In this document: one piece after another, positions 1 to 6,843 of the stretch
Position numbering within the stretch: position 1 is the first letter of the stretch
Layout of the letters: every line of letters begins with the position of its first letter
Source: Candidatus Brocadia sp.
GTDB lineage: Bacteria > Planctomycetota > Brocadiia > Brocadiales > Brocadiaceae
Assembly (NCBI GenBank): GCA_011525665.1
Contig: WYAU01000024.1
Coordinates: 1-32,682, forward strand
DNA length: 32,682 bases
Direction: 5' to 3'
Made by a program: the position numbers and the translations under genes
Notes under the pieces: generated by a model
Told to the model about the DNA's origin: nothing
The model's input: only the letters and a program-made list of their open reading frames with translations
Database searches by the model: none

Positions 1-26
1 ATTGCATCTTTACACCCTGTTTTCAC
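1..26 (-). CDS. Start of a gene running off the window edge (partial)
   Basis: On the minus strand a purine-rich GGAGGAGGG lies about seven bases before a GTG codon at 26, which opens a frame reading MKTGCKDA up to the edge. It begins about 45 bases after the stop of the DUF1641-like gene on the same strand, so the two are probably co-transcribed. A TTG six bases further upstream in the same frame is an alternative start. Too little is visible to name the product. DUF1641 genes are often neighbours of sulfide:quinone reductase or formate dehydrogenase genes, which is only a hint. Confidence 0.35.
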
Positions 27-72
27 CTTCAACCCTCCTCCTGTTGTGTATAATCTGTTCTTTACAAACATC

Positions 73-729
73 TTATACCATAAACAACAGGGGATTTCTA
101 TCTCTTCGGTGAAAAATCCGGGCTAGTATTCCCAGTTTCTTTGGGCGATCTTCTTTACATTCCGCAAGTGCACAACCGGCTTGTGCTACAATGTTTACGG
201 CCTTTGGGTTCAGGATACCGGAATTCATGAGCGCCTTCAATTCGTCTGATTTGAGGAGCTCGTTCAGTTGTGCAGCAGCATCTCTTCCTTGTTTCGCAAT
301 CAGTTCAAAATCGATTCCTGAGCGCTCTGCATTTCTGTACAGTTCGTCAAACGAGTCGACCACCACTGCCAGGGTGTCAGGTATTCTCTCGAATTGTTTC
401 AAAAGCGGCGTCATGGTGTCGAGAGTATGTATGAAGTGAGACAGGGTGTCGATCTTTTTGGGGTCGCTAAGCTGGACGAACAAATTCCCTGCCTTCTTCA
501 GGCGTTCTTCTATATCAATACCCGATGCCGCCGCATTACGATAAAAATCATCCGCAACATCGGTCGTTATCGCCATCATTGCAGGAAGTTTTTTGATAAA
601 TTCATCTATAGACGATAACGATCTCTCAAGGGAGTCAATACGCACGGAGAGCTGTGTTAAAAGTTCCGTTATTTTGGGAGCATCGGTGCTGTCGTGTGAT
701 GTGGGTTCGTGTGTCTTCTTATAATCCAT
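73..729 (-). CDS. DUF1641-like helical protein
   Basis: This 218-residue soluble protein has no signal peptide or membrane segment. It is strongly helical and carries an internal repeat: DDFYRNAAASGIDIEERLKK at about 60-79 recurs as DELYRNAERSGIDFELIAKQ at about 128-147. Near the C terminus, SGILNPKAVNIVAQAGCALAE resembles the conserved tail of DUF1641 proteins, which are of unknown biochemistry and often sit beside sulfide:quinone reductases or formate dehydrogenases. A GAGGAAG Shine-Dalgarno lies just upstream of the ATG. The last residues are basic (RRDRN). With the TauE-like exporter and the MBL/rhodanese gene upstream, a role in sulfide or persulfide metabolism is plausible but inferred. 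The family call is from motif memory, so confidence in it is moderate; the ORF itself looks real. Confidence 0.7.
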   Translation of the reverse strand: MDYKKTHEPTSHDSTDAPKITELLTQLSVRIDSLERSLSSIDEFIKKLPAMMAITTDVADDFYRNAAASGIDIEERLKKAGNLFVQLSDPKKIDTLSHFIHTLDTMTPLLKQFERIPDTLAVVVDSFDELYRNAERSGIDFELIAKQGRDAAAQLNELLKSDELKALMNSGILNPKAVNIVAQAGCALAECKEDRPKKLGILARIFHRRDRNPLLFMV

Positions 730-817
730 GGTTCTTCCTCGCGTTCTCTTTTCTGGTATCGCCGTTGATGTAACGGCATCTGCGTATTAGCAATTATAAA
801 GGGTTTCTCCTCTAGAT

Positions 818-848
818 ATTATAACAAATAGACAGTATATGTCCGCAA
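818..848 (-). promoter_or_regulatory. Candidate promoter for the DUF1641-like gene
   Basis: On the minus strand a perfect TATAAT (818-823) has a weak -35 candidate, TTGCGG (843-848), 19 bases upstream. It would give a leader of roughly 80 bases before the ATG at 729. The -10 match is strong, but the spacing and the -35 are poor. Confidence 0.35.
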
Positions 849-898
849 AAAAACGTAACGATTCAGCGTAGCTGATGGAGAATATTGCCGAACATAAC

Positions 899-1085
899 CC
901 CCAAAGGGGCGAAAGCATAGAGCAGCAGGTGAAGCCCCCTGAAAATGATGAATACCGTTATGAGCCCTGAAAGGACGAAAGGAATTCTTTTCCTAAAGAG
1001 TCCTTTCGCCCCTCCGGGGCTTGTTGTTATTGTTATTTTATGACAGGGGGCTTACGCCCCTCCTATATTCTCTCGGCCTTTCAGG
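899..1085. repeat. Cluster of short GC-rich palindromes (REP-like)
   Basis: The non-coding 730-1080 interval contains a run of short palindromes. These include CCCCCAAAGGGG near 899-910, an 8-bp stem GAAAGGAC/GTCCTTTC spanning 969-1007, GCCCC-TCC-GGGGC at 1008-1020, a stem around GGGGCTTACGCCCC near 1047-1060, and GGCCTTTCAGGCC near 1075-1087. Several units share the pattern (G)CCC-N-GAAAGG-CGAAAG. The cluster overlaps the last codons of the TauE-like gene. It resembles dispersed REP/BIME-type elements. No transposase is present here. Confidence 0.6.
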
Positions 1086-1761
1086 CCTTATAGTAAAAGT
1101 ACGCGGTAACAATAAGGAGCAGTTCCCAATCCATCGTGTAGTGCGCAAGGTCACCGGTAAAGCCGATCAGGGATTTCGCAGCGATAATAAGCAATGAAGT
1201 TCCTACTGCTATTTTCATGGGCAGTTTGCTGAATAATACCAGTGCAGGAACGATGGAAAATCCTCCACCGGCGCCTACAAGCCCGGTAAGGGCACCAACA
1301 ACAGCCCCCTCTAATAAAATCATAGGGTATTTTAGCCGTTGCAATTGCCGTTCTTTTGTTTCTTTTCTTCTGGTTTTTATCATGGAGTAAGCTACAAAAA
1401 CCATGAAGATGGCAAACAAAACCATTATAAAAACAGGTTTGGTCATTTCAAGGCTGCTTATCCTGAAAAGACGATCAGGAATAAGCGGCACAAGAAATGT
1501 GCGGGTAACAAAAACTGCAGCTACGGAAGGGATGCCAAAGATGACCGCTGTTTTGAGATGCACCAACCCCTGAAGGTATTTGGGGAAAGCGCCAGCAAGA
1601 CTCGTAGCGCCAACGATGAAAAGCGAATATGCTGTGGCGAGAACCGGCTCAATACCGAAAAGATAAACCAGCACCGGCACCGTGAGCATAGAGCCACCTC
1701 CGCCAATAAGTCCCAGTGAAATTCCAATGATAACTGAGGCGATATACCCAAGGATTTCCAT
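1081..1761 (-). CDS. TauE/SafE-family anion exporter, C-terminally shortened
   Basis: This inner-membrane protein of 226 residues belongs to the TauE/SafE family, which exports sulfite, sulfoacetate and related anions. The family signature is visible twice, as expected for its two-repeat fold: GISLGLIGGGGSMLTVPVL at about 13-31 and GALTGLVGAGGGFSIVPALVL at about 156-176. About six hydrophobic segments are visible. Typical members have about 250-270 residues and eight helices. This one stops after the start of the seventh (MDWELLLIVTA), with YFYYKA reading straight into a GGCCTGAAAGGCC palindrome. It is therefore probably truncated and may not function. It lies about 110 bases downstream of the MBL/rhodanese gene on the same strand, a pairing that suggests sulfite produced by persulfide oxidation is exported. 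Confidence 0.8.
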   Translation of the reverse strand: MEILGYIASVIIGISLGLIGGGGSMLTVPVLVYLFGIEPVLATAYSLFIVGATSLAGAFPKYLQGLVHLKTAVIFGIPSVAAVFVTRTFLVPLIPDRLFRISSLEMTKPVFIMVLFAIFMVFVAYSMIKTRRKETKERQLQRLKYPMILLEGAVVGALTGLVGAGGGFSIVPALVLFSKLPMKIAVGTSLLIIAAKSLIGFTGDLAHYTMDWELLLIVTAYFYYKA

Positions 1762-1871
1762 TTCCTAAAATTGCATAGTAAAAGTCATTGCTTCTCTTGG
1801 TGGATTCAGATTACCGGCAATTAACTGGTAAGTAAGACCACGCTATGTTTCCCTGACAAAACAAAAGCAAA

Positions 1872-3260
1872 TCACGATGAAACCTTTACGGGAAGCCCTG
1901 CGTTCGTCCAGGCCAGCATCCCGCCAGCAAGGTTATGTACGCTGGTAAATCCCTGCGTTTGCAAGTAACTTGCCGCAATATTTCCCCGGTACCCTACGCG
2001 GCAGGTAACGATGATATTTTCACTCTTTGGCAGGGCCATACCCTTGAGAAGCATCTCCGGTAATGGCAAAAGTGAGGCTGTTTCTATGTGCCCTTTACTC
2101 CATTCTGATTCTGACCGGACGTCTATGACGCGCAGGCTAGTATTTCGTTTCATTTCTTCCTGTAATTCCTGCACCGATATCTGGGAAAGCCGCTCTATCG
2201 GATAGCCATGCTCCTGCCATGCGGGTATACCACCTTGCAGATACCCGAGAATTTTATCATACCCAATCCTGTAAAGGAAGGCACACATATCCTGATATCT
2301 TTCATTGTCGGTAAAGACAAGGAGGATATCCGATTCCGGGTCCACGGCCATACCAATCCAGTTGGCCATTTGATTTCCAAAACCGATATTTATGCTTCCC
2401 GGGATATGTACGCCGCCATACGCAGGCGCATCTCTTGTGTCGATAATTTTTGCTCCCTTTCCCATTGCTTCCCGGAATTGGGGAGGAGTAAGAGACCGGT
2501 CATCACGGTGTTTCGCCAGCAAAGGCGCACCTTTTGCGTTCATGGCGATAATGTGCGAAAAACTCTTTGGACGGGCGGGATATTCCTGCATAAAGTGCTT
2601 TTTAAATTTATCCACAGAATCAAGACGGAGCAGCGGGTTTGTATGGCGTTCATATCCCAACGTCGTGCTGGTTTTAGAACTCATTCCTTTCCCGCAAAGC
2701 GAGCCTTGTCCGTGTGCAGGGAAGACCTCCAGGCGGTCAGATAGTTTGCCCAATTTTTTATAAATACTTTCGTAGAGATTTTCTACCTGCCGGTCCAACA
2801 GCTCCTTTCCGGCCAGATCAGGCCTTCCTATGTCTCCCACAAAAAGAAGATCGCCGCTGAGAAGAAGCCATGGTTCGTCCGATCTGCTTTTGTCGGTCAC
2901 GAGTAGAGAGAGCGAATGCGGTGTGTGTCCAGGGGTATAAACCACCTCGAGTTTTGCCGTGCCCAATTCGATACAATCCCCTTCCTTTAAGGTCTTGTGT
3001 TCAAAGACGGCGGGGGCTGTTTCATGAAAATAGATATCAGCGCCGGTACGGGAGCGGATTTCCTGATTGCCGCTGACATGATCGGCGTGGATGTGCGTTT
3101 CGATAACGTGCGTTATCTTCATTCCCTGACTTCCTGCAATGTCAAGATAGTCCTGAACATCTCTTTTCGGATCAACAACTGCTGCAACTTTTGCAGCGGG
3201 ACAACCAATCAGATAAGAAAGACACCCAATCCCCGGTACTTCAATTTGTTTAAAATACAT
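1872..3260 (-). CDS. MBL-fold hydrolase with two rhodanese domains (persulfide dioxygenase-like)
   Basis: This is a cytoplasmic protein of 462 residues counted from the ATG at 3260, which is preceded by AAGGAG; a longer frame upstream lacks a better site. The N-terminal metallo-beta-lactamase domain (about 1-240) has the THIHADH motif (H56, H58, D60, H61), H112, D137 and H183. The PGHTPHS and HGQGS patterns also fit the ETHE1/persulfide dioxygenase type. Two rhodanese domains follow. The first (about 255-355) has no catalytic cysteine (FTDNERYQ in the loop). The second (about 365-460) keeps it in TCRVGYRG (C420). Known relatives oxidise glutathione persulfide to sulfite or transfer sulfane sulfur. 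The start codon overlaps the end of the TrmO-methyltransferase frame by 11 bases, suggesting translational coupling. A TauE-like exporter lies downstream. Confidence 0.92.
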   Translation of the reverse strand: MYFKQIEVPGIGCLSYLIGCPAAKVAAVVDPKRDVQDYLDIAGSQGMKITHVIETHIHADHVSGNQEIRSRTGADIYFHETAPAVFEHKTLKEGDCIELGTAKLEVVYTPGHTPHSLSLLVTDKSRSDEPWLLLSGDLLFVGDIGRPDLAGKELLDRQVENLYESIYKKLGKLSDRLEVFPAHGQGSLCGKGMSSKTSTTLGYERHTNPLLRLDSVDKFKKHFMQEYPARPKSFSHIIAMNAKGAPLLAKHRDDRSLTPPQFREAMGKGAKIIDTRDAPAYGGVHIPGSINIGFGNQMANWIGMAVDPESDILLVFTDNERYQDMCAFLYRIGYDKILGYLQGGIPAWQEHGYPIERLSQISVQELQEEMKRNTSLRVIDVRSESEWSKGHIETASLLPLPEMLLKGMALPKSENIIVTCRVGYRGNIAASYLQTQGFTSVHNLAGGMLAWTNAGLPVKVSS

Positions 3261-4200
3261 GATAATTCTCCTTTCCTTTCTTCTCATAAAGGTTTCCGGG
3301 GGGGGAATCCCGGCGGACAAGGCCTATGATTATGTTTCCGTCATTTTTTAAGACCCTTGCTGCCTCTCTCAGGACGGCGATGGGGTCTTTAACAAAGCAT
3401 AGGGTAACAACAATAAAGATGCAGCCGAATGTTTTATCATGAAAGGGAAGATGCTCTCCGTCGCCACGCACCGTTTTTACCCCTCTTTTTTCTGCCATTT
3501 TGAGGGCATTCAGGGATGGGTCAATTCCAATAACATCCGGGAAATGCATGGCAAATCTTCCCGTGCCAACCCCGATCTCAAGGATGGGTTTCGGGGAGCA
3601 TTCAACCACCGGTCTGATGCATGTAAGCTCGCTCTCATAGAGGAAGCGTCCCTCATCCGAGTCATACCAGGCATCGTATTTGTCTGTGAAAAGGTCAAAC
3701 ATGTTTGTTCGGTGGTAAAACCTGCCGTCACCTTGTGTTTCTGGAAGTTTACCGGTCTTGCCGGAAAGCCAGCCAATCTTTTCGGCATTGCGGGAGTCAA
3801 ATTCAGGCACATAGGGCTTGATGTCGAGGAGCGGTGTCCCATCCAGAATATCGACATCCCGGATAGTGAGTTTCGTTCCTTCGATCTTGATAAGGCGCAC
3901 GACTGACATGCCGATGGCGTTCGGCCGTGCTGGCGCCCTGGTGGCAAATACTCCGCGTACCTGATCATCCAGACAATGTTTCACCTTCAAGGAAAACCCT
4001 TTTTTCGCTAAATGAAAATGATAGAGCAGGATAATATGCGAAAATCCTTCCAGGTCAGCAAGCCCTTCTGAATACTCCGGGAATATCTCAATTGTTCCTT
4101 CGCTATCCCCGGCGCAGGCGGACTGTATGGGAGCGTCGTGAGGTTCTTTGAAGGGAGAATGAATCGTGCCTATGGGCCTATAGATAATTGCTTGTCTCAT
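3250..4200 (-). CDS. TrmO (TsaA) tRNA methyltransferase fused to a shortened class I SAM methyltransferase
   Basis: The N-terminal part, about residues 5-150, is a TrmO/TsaA/YaeB domain. It shows IGTIHSPF, the ATRAPARPNAIGMSVVRL block and DILDGTPLLDIKPYVPEFD, all typical of the enzyme that N6-methylates t6A37 in tRNA. From about residue 170 a class I SAM-dependent methyltransferase follows: ILEIGVGTGRFA (motif I), IDPSLNALKMAEKRG, DGEHLPF and LREAARVLKNDG. The second domain stops at about 145 residues, soon after the motif IV/V strand (RRDSPPGNLYEKKG), whereas relatives continue for some 50-80 residues. The next gene starts inside its last codons. TrmO-methyltransferase fusions are known, but this C terminus looks lost. 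The shine-dalgarno sequence is weak. Confidence 0.85.
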   Translation of the reverse strand: MRQAIIYRPIGTIHSPFKEPHDAPIQSACAGDSEGTIEIFPEYSEGLADLEGFSHIILLYHFHLAKKGFSLKVKHCLDDQVRGVFATRAPARPNAIGMSVVRLIKIEGTKLTIRDVDILDGTPLLDIKPYVPEFDSRNAEKIGWLSGKTGKLPETQGDGRFYHRTNMFDLFTDKYDAWYDSDEGRFLYESELTCIRPVVECSPKPILEIGVGTGRFAMHFPDVIGIDPSLNALKMAEKRGVKTVRGDGEHLPFHDKTFGCIFIVVTLCFVKDPIAVLREAARVLKNDGNIIIGLVRRDSPPGNLYEKKGKENYHVF

Positions 4201-4228
4201 GCTTCAGCCGGTTATTCAAGAAGACGTT

Positions 4229-4348
4229 TTATAATCCAACGCCTTCAATTTGATTCTTGCACTTCGGACACTTCCCCTCTATCGATTTATTTTCTCTGAT
4301 TTCAAAACAATACCTGTTTATAACAGTCTCTCCACATTGATGAGAATA
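4229..4348 (-). pseudogene. Remnant of the C terminus of an AmmeMemoRadiSam-type radical SAM protein
   Basis: A minus-strand frame of 39 codons ending in TAA reads YSHQCGETVIN, then RYCFEIRENKSIEGK, then CPKCKNQIEGVGL. This matches the C-terminal zinc-ribbon-like tail of PflA-like radical SAM enzymes of the AmmeMemoRadiSam group (typically CPxCG..VIER..F......G.CPxCG..IPG). The frame has a TAA two codons before the match, nothing of the radical SAM core is present, and the first CxxC has lost its first cysteine. The identification rests on pattern memory. Confidence 0.5.
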
Positions 4349-4368
4349 TGGCCATTAAAAACGACTTC

Positions 4369-4496
4369 TTAACCTTTTTGGCATACAATACTCCTCTCTT
4401 TCAAAAACGACGACACTTTTGGAATGAGATCGGCAGTTGCAATATAGATAAAGCTTGCGGCAGAAAAGGACAAACGATGAAGGCAGAACCACAAAC
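4369..4496 (-). pseudogene. Remnant of the C-terminal part of a ZIP metal transporter
   Basis: Minus-strand codons read GSAFIVCPF and then, after a one-base frame change near 4460, AASFIYIATADLIPKV followed by SSFLKERSIV and a TAA. This is the ZIP-family segment that reads GFIVPFAAGGFVYLAGSDLVPELHKE in the intact ZIP gene at 12.9 kb. The N-terminal two thirds are missing. The DNA is clearly diverged from the intact copy, so this is the relic of a second ZIP gene rather than a recent duplication. Confidence 0.6.
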
Positions 4497-4517
4497 TAAC
4501 CGGACTATAAGAAATTA

Positions 4518-5453
4518 TCAATGAATTTTCCTCATATAAAAGATACTTCCTTCATACTCCTTCCTGATAAGCTGACCGCGGGCAACCAACCCATGAACAA
4601 TGGTCCAATCTGCCTTTGCCCGATCCAGAAATTCATTTACCGCTTCCTCACGCATGGGATGCACTGCCGTGATACTCAAGAGATCGTCTTCTGCATTTCC
4701 CGTGAAGGCAAAGGCATTCCCCTCGTAGCCAATAAGGTATTCAACACGGTTGATTTTCTCACGAATAATTTGGTAGTCCCGGACGATTCTCTCTTCCGGT
4801 GGATACTGTACCCATTTTTCGGCAGGTGGCCTTGTGGGGATGGCCAGGTATGCCCTGACGGGCTTTACCTGAACCAGAAAATCAGCAACCGCCCGTACAT
4901 GGTCTTCGTCATCGTTAACGTCTTTTACGAGCATTGTTTCTGTCACCAGTTCTCCCCTGTAAACTTTAGCAAATTCAAGCATCCCGTTCAAAATCGAGGC
5001 TAATTGCAAAGTTTTATGAGGTCTATTGATTTTGCGCCAGATATCTTCCCGGCCAGAATCTACCTTTAAAGAGACCCAGTCGGCCTTCATGAGATCTTCC
5101 CGGATGTCTGCACGCCAGATGAGGGATGTATTGGTAATCACCGCAATCTTGATCCCATACGCCTTCATCAGTTCGATCTCCTGACCGAGATTAACATCCA
5201 GGGTAGGTTCACCGTCTGGGACGAAGGTAAGGTAATCTATGGATTCGCCGGATCGCCTTACCTTCTCAATCTTCTCTCCCGCTTCTTTCAGGATAACATC
5301 GGGTTTATAAAATTCACAGCGATTAACAGCCTGTTTCCTTGTACATCCCACCTGGCAATAGACACATGAATAGGTGCAAACCTTCGGTGGAATATTGTTA
5401 ATACCCAGACTGCGCCCCAGACGCCTTGATGGAACGGGTCCAAAAATGATCAT
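4518..5453 (-). CDS. Radical SAM protein, COG0731 type
   Basis: This 311-residue cytoplasmic Fe-S oxidoreductase begins with FGPVPSRRLGRSLGINN, a hallmark of COG0731-type radical SAM proteins related to the TYW1 wybutosine enzyme. The cluster motif is CTYSCVYC (C26, C30, C33), which binds the 4Fe-4S cluster used for SAM cleavage. Other SAM-pocket features are the YLTFVPDGEPTLD and ITNTSLI strands. The last 60 residues (LDRAKADWTIVHGLVARGQLI) form a small winged-helix-like tail. The substrate is unknown for bacterial members. No strong shine-dalgarno sequence is visible before the ATG. It is separated from its downstream neighbours by pseudogene remnants and from the upstream genes by a repeat. 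Confidence 0.88.
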   Translation of the reverse strand: MIIFGPVPSRRLGRSLGINNIPPKVCTYSCVYCQVGCTRKQAVNRCEFYKPDVILKEAGEKIEKVRRSGESIDYLTFVPDGEPTLDVNLGQEIELMKAYGIKIAVITNTSLIWRADIREDLMKADWVSLKVDSGREDIWRKINRPHKTLQLASILNGMLEFAKVYRGELVTETMLVKDVNDDEDHVRAVADFLVQVKPVRAYLAIPTRPPAEKWVQYPPEERIVRDYQIIREKINRVEYLIGYEGNAFAFTGNAEDDLLSITAVHPMREEAVNEFLDRAKADWTIVHGLVARGQLIRKEYEGSIFYMRKIH

Positions 5454-5496
5454 TTTGCAGATGCTTCCCGAAGTGAAGAATACTTTGTGGATGACA

Positions 5497-5538
5497 CCCT
5501 TTCTCCCCTCCTTGTGAAGGAGAGGAAAGAGGGGAGGT
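5497..5538. repeat. 42-bp direct repeat, copy 1
   Basis: This unit differs at only two positions from the unit at 7217-7258 in the same orientation. The core CCCCTCCTTGTGAAGGAG(A/G)GG is an inverted repeat with a three-base GTG loop; the stem is perfect in copy 2 and has one mismatch here. The two copies bracket the cupredoxin-like, DUF1326-like and six-cysteine genes. Confidence 0.75.
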
Positions 5539-5565
5539 TGCAGCCCGATCCGTTTTGGTCAGTGA

Positions 5566-5904
5566 TTATCTTCTTCTTTTTAACTCAAAATTTGCAGTGG
5601 CAGACTTACCGGCCTCCACTGTGACCTCTTGTGATACTTTCTTGAGTTTTTCATGCCAGGTCTTTAGCACGTACTTTCCTGGCGGTACTCCTTCAATGCT
5701 ATAATTTCCGTCCTTATCGGTAATTGCAAAATAAGGGTTCTCAAACGACACAACATATCCCGCCATCTCCGCATGAACATTACAGAGAAGCGGTGTCTCT
5801 CCGGTTACATCAAAAAGAACATCTTTCACAACACCCGCGGGATAGGTTCCCAGGTTGAATTGTAATGCGGACCCCGGCGGTGAAAACACATTGTGGCGCA
5901 CCAC
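5566..5904 (-). pseudogene. Cupredoxin/carboxypeptidase-regulatory-like protein, N-terminally truncated
   Basis: This is a 112-codon frame from a GTG at 5904. The first part, RHNVFSPPGSALQFNLGTYP through LLCNVHAEMAGYVV, is the C-terminal half of a plastocyanin-like cupredoxin, with His and Cys-x-x-His ligand positions (HNVF, CNVHAEM). The second part, about residues 55-108, is a carboxypeptidase regulatory-like beta-sandwich (FAITDKDGNYSIEGVPPGKYVLKTWHE). Exported relatives carry a signal peptide and about 60-80 more residues at the N terminus. Here a TAA lies seven codons upstream of the GTG, and the preceding DNA belongs to the DUF1326-like gene, which it overlaps by about 95 bases in another frame. 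A deletion that joined two genes is the simplest reading. No shine-dalgarno sequence serves this start, so a functional product is unlikely. Confidence 0.7.
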
Positions 5905-6643
5905 AGAGAGGGCATTTTAGCTCAACCTGCAAATGACCCTTGCACTTTATACTTGTATGAAAGTAAGAGTTGCTTCCCTTCAGTTCAAATTTCCGTTCCG
6001 CGTCGTTAAAACTACCGGAGATAACCCTGCCCTGCATAAAAACAGGGGTTAATTTACTTTTAGTGTTCGTATGCATTACGGGGGTTGTGTTGTCCCCACC
6101 GAGAACCGGTTCCGTTGTCAGTTGCATAATCTTGCCATCATCGACCTTAACGGTATAATTGCCATCTTTTCCGGAAAATTCAATTTTGGCGCTATTGACC
6201 TTCACGACTTTGCCATAATGGCCGAAAATACCTTTGGCAAACCTGATGGCCGCTTGTTTCTGTTGATCATCTTTTGCATCGACATAAATAGCGATCCATT
6301 CACCGGGTTGGGTTGCATAGGCGATTTTTGCACCGGTTAAGTCTATGCCACCACAACTGCTATCACCCAAAGACAGTGCAGCAATCGTTTGACAGCCCAT
6401 TTCATAATTTATCAATTCGCAGGGGCACGGTATGTCGCAACTACACCCCTCCACAAAGGCTCCTTTTACACTGTATTTCTCACATGCATGGGCACCGTGA
6501 TGCGTATGTTCATGCTCATGCGAATACCCGTGCTCATGTTTATGCTCATTGGCAAAAACCGTCCGCTAGGACATGCCGATTGTTCCACCGGTAAAGATCG
6601 TGGCAAGTAAAATACCGAGGGTTATAATAAATTTCTTCGACAT
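5810..6643 (-). pseudogene. Exported DUF1326-like His/Cys protein with an amber codon in the signal peptide
   Basis: From the ATG at 6643, with AAGGAG six bases upstream, the frame reads a signal peptide MSKKFIITLGILLATIFTGG, continues IGMS and then has TAG at 6566-6568. It resumes RTVFA, a His-rich linker (EHKHEHG through HEHEHTHHGAH, nine His) and CEKYSVKGAFVEGCSCDIPCPCE, the cysteine signature at the start of DUF1326-type domains. The body continues to about FELKGSNSYFHTS. The last 40 residues (KCKGHLQVELKCPLCGAP onward) look like out-of-frame reading of the cupredoxin gene. A GTG at 6454 could restart translation, but without a signal peptide. The neighbouring six-cysteine gene has the same leader with TAT in place of TAG. 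Likely original role: a periplasmic metal-binding protein. Confidence 0.75.
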
Positions 6644-6691
6644 GAATATCTCCTTTCCAGTTGGATAGTTATTAAGCGAAAACGAACTCAT

Positions 6692-6726
6692 CCCTCAAGT
6701 CCCCTCCCGGGGAGGGACTTGAGGGG
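6692..6726. repeat. Perfect-armed palindrome between two exported-protein genes
   Basis: CCTCAAGTCCC and GGGACTTGAGG form 11-bp arms around a C/G-rich centre that can extend the pairing. The base composition resembles the 42-bp repeats on either side. It lacks a T run, so I do not call it a terminator. Confidence 0.6.
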
Positions 6727-6736
6727 TGGGTTTTAC

Positions 6737-6768
6737 GAAGGTGGGTTCGGCACAAAAAACAGTGCCTT
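6737..6768. repeat. Dispersed hairpin element, copy A
   Basis: GAAGGTGGGTTCGGCAC, an A-rich loop and GTGCCTT form a 5-bp stem GGCAC/GTGCC. The related element at 12734-12764 has GGCGT/ACGCC at the same place, so both stem positions that differ do so in a compensatory way. Confidence 0.55.
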
Positions 6769-6843
6769 AACCATTTGACTGACCATTCGACAGGCTTTGG
6801 GTGCAGTGCCGTGCATAGTGAACTTGTCGGGCGGTTTGAAATC

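Noticed and set aside
899-1085. Palindrome cluster as a CRISPR array
   Set aside because: Units differ in length and sequence, spacing is irregular and no cas gene is near.
6566-6568. TAG as a recoded amino acid (pyrrolysine-like) in the DUF1326-type gene
   Set aside because: It lies in a signal peptide, no recoding signal or machinery is visible, and the sister leader has TAT; simple mutation is the better reading.
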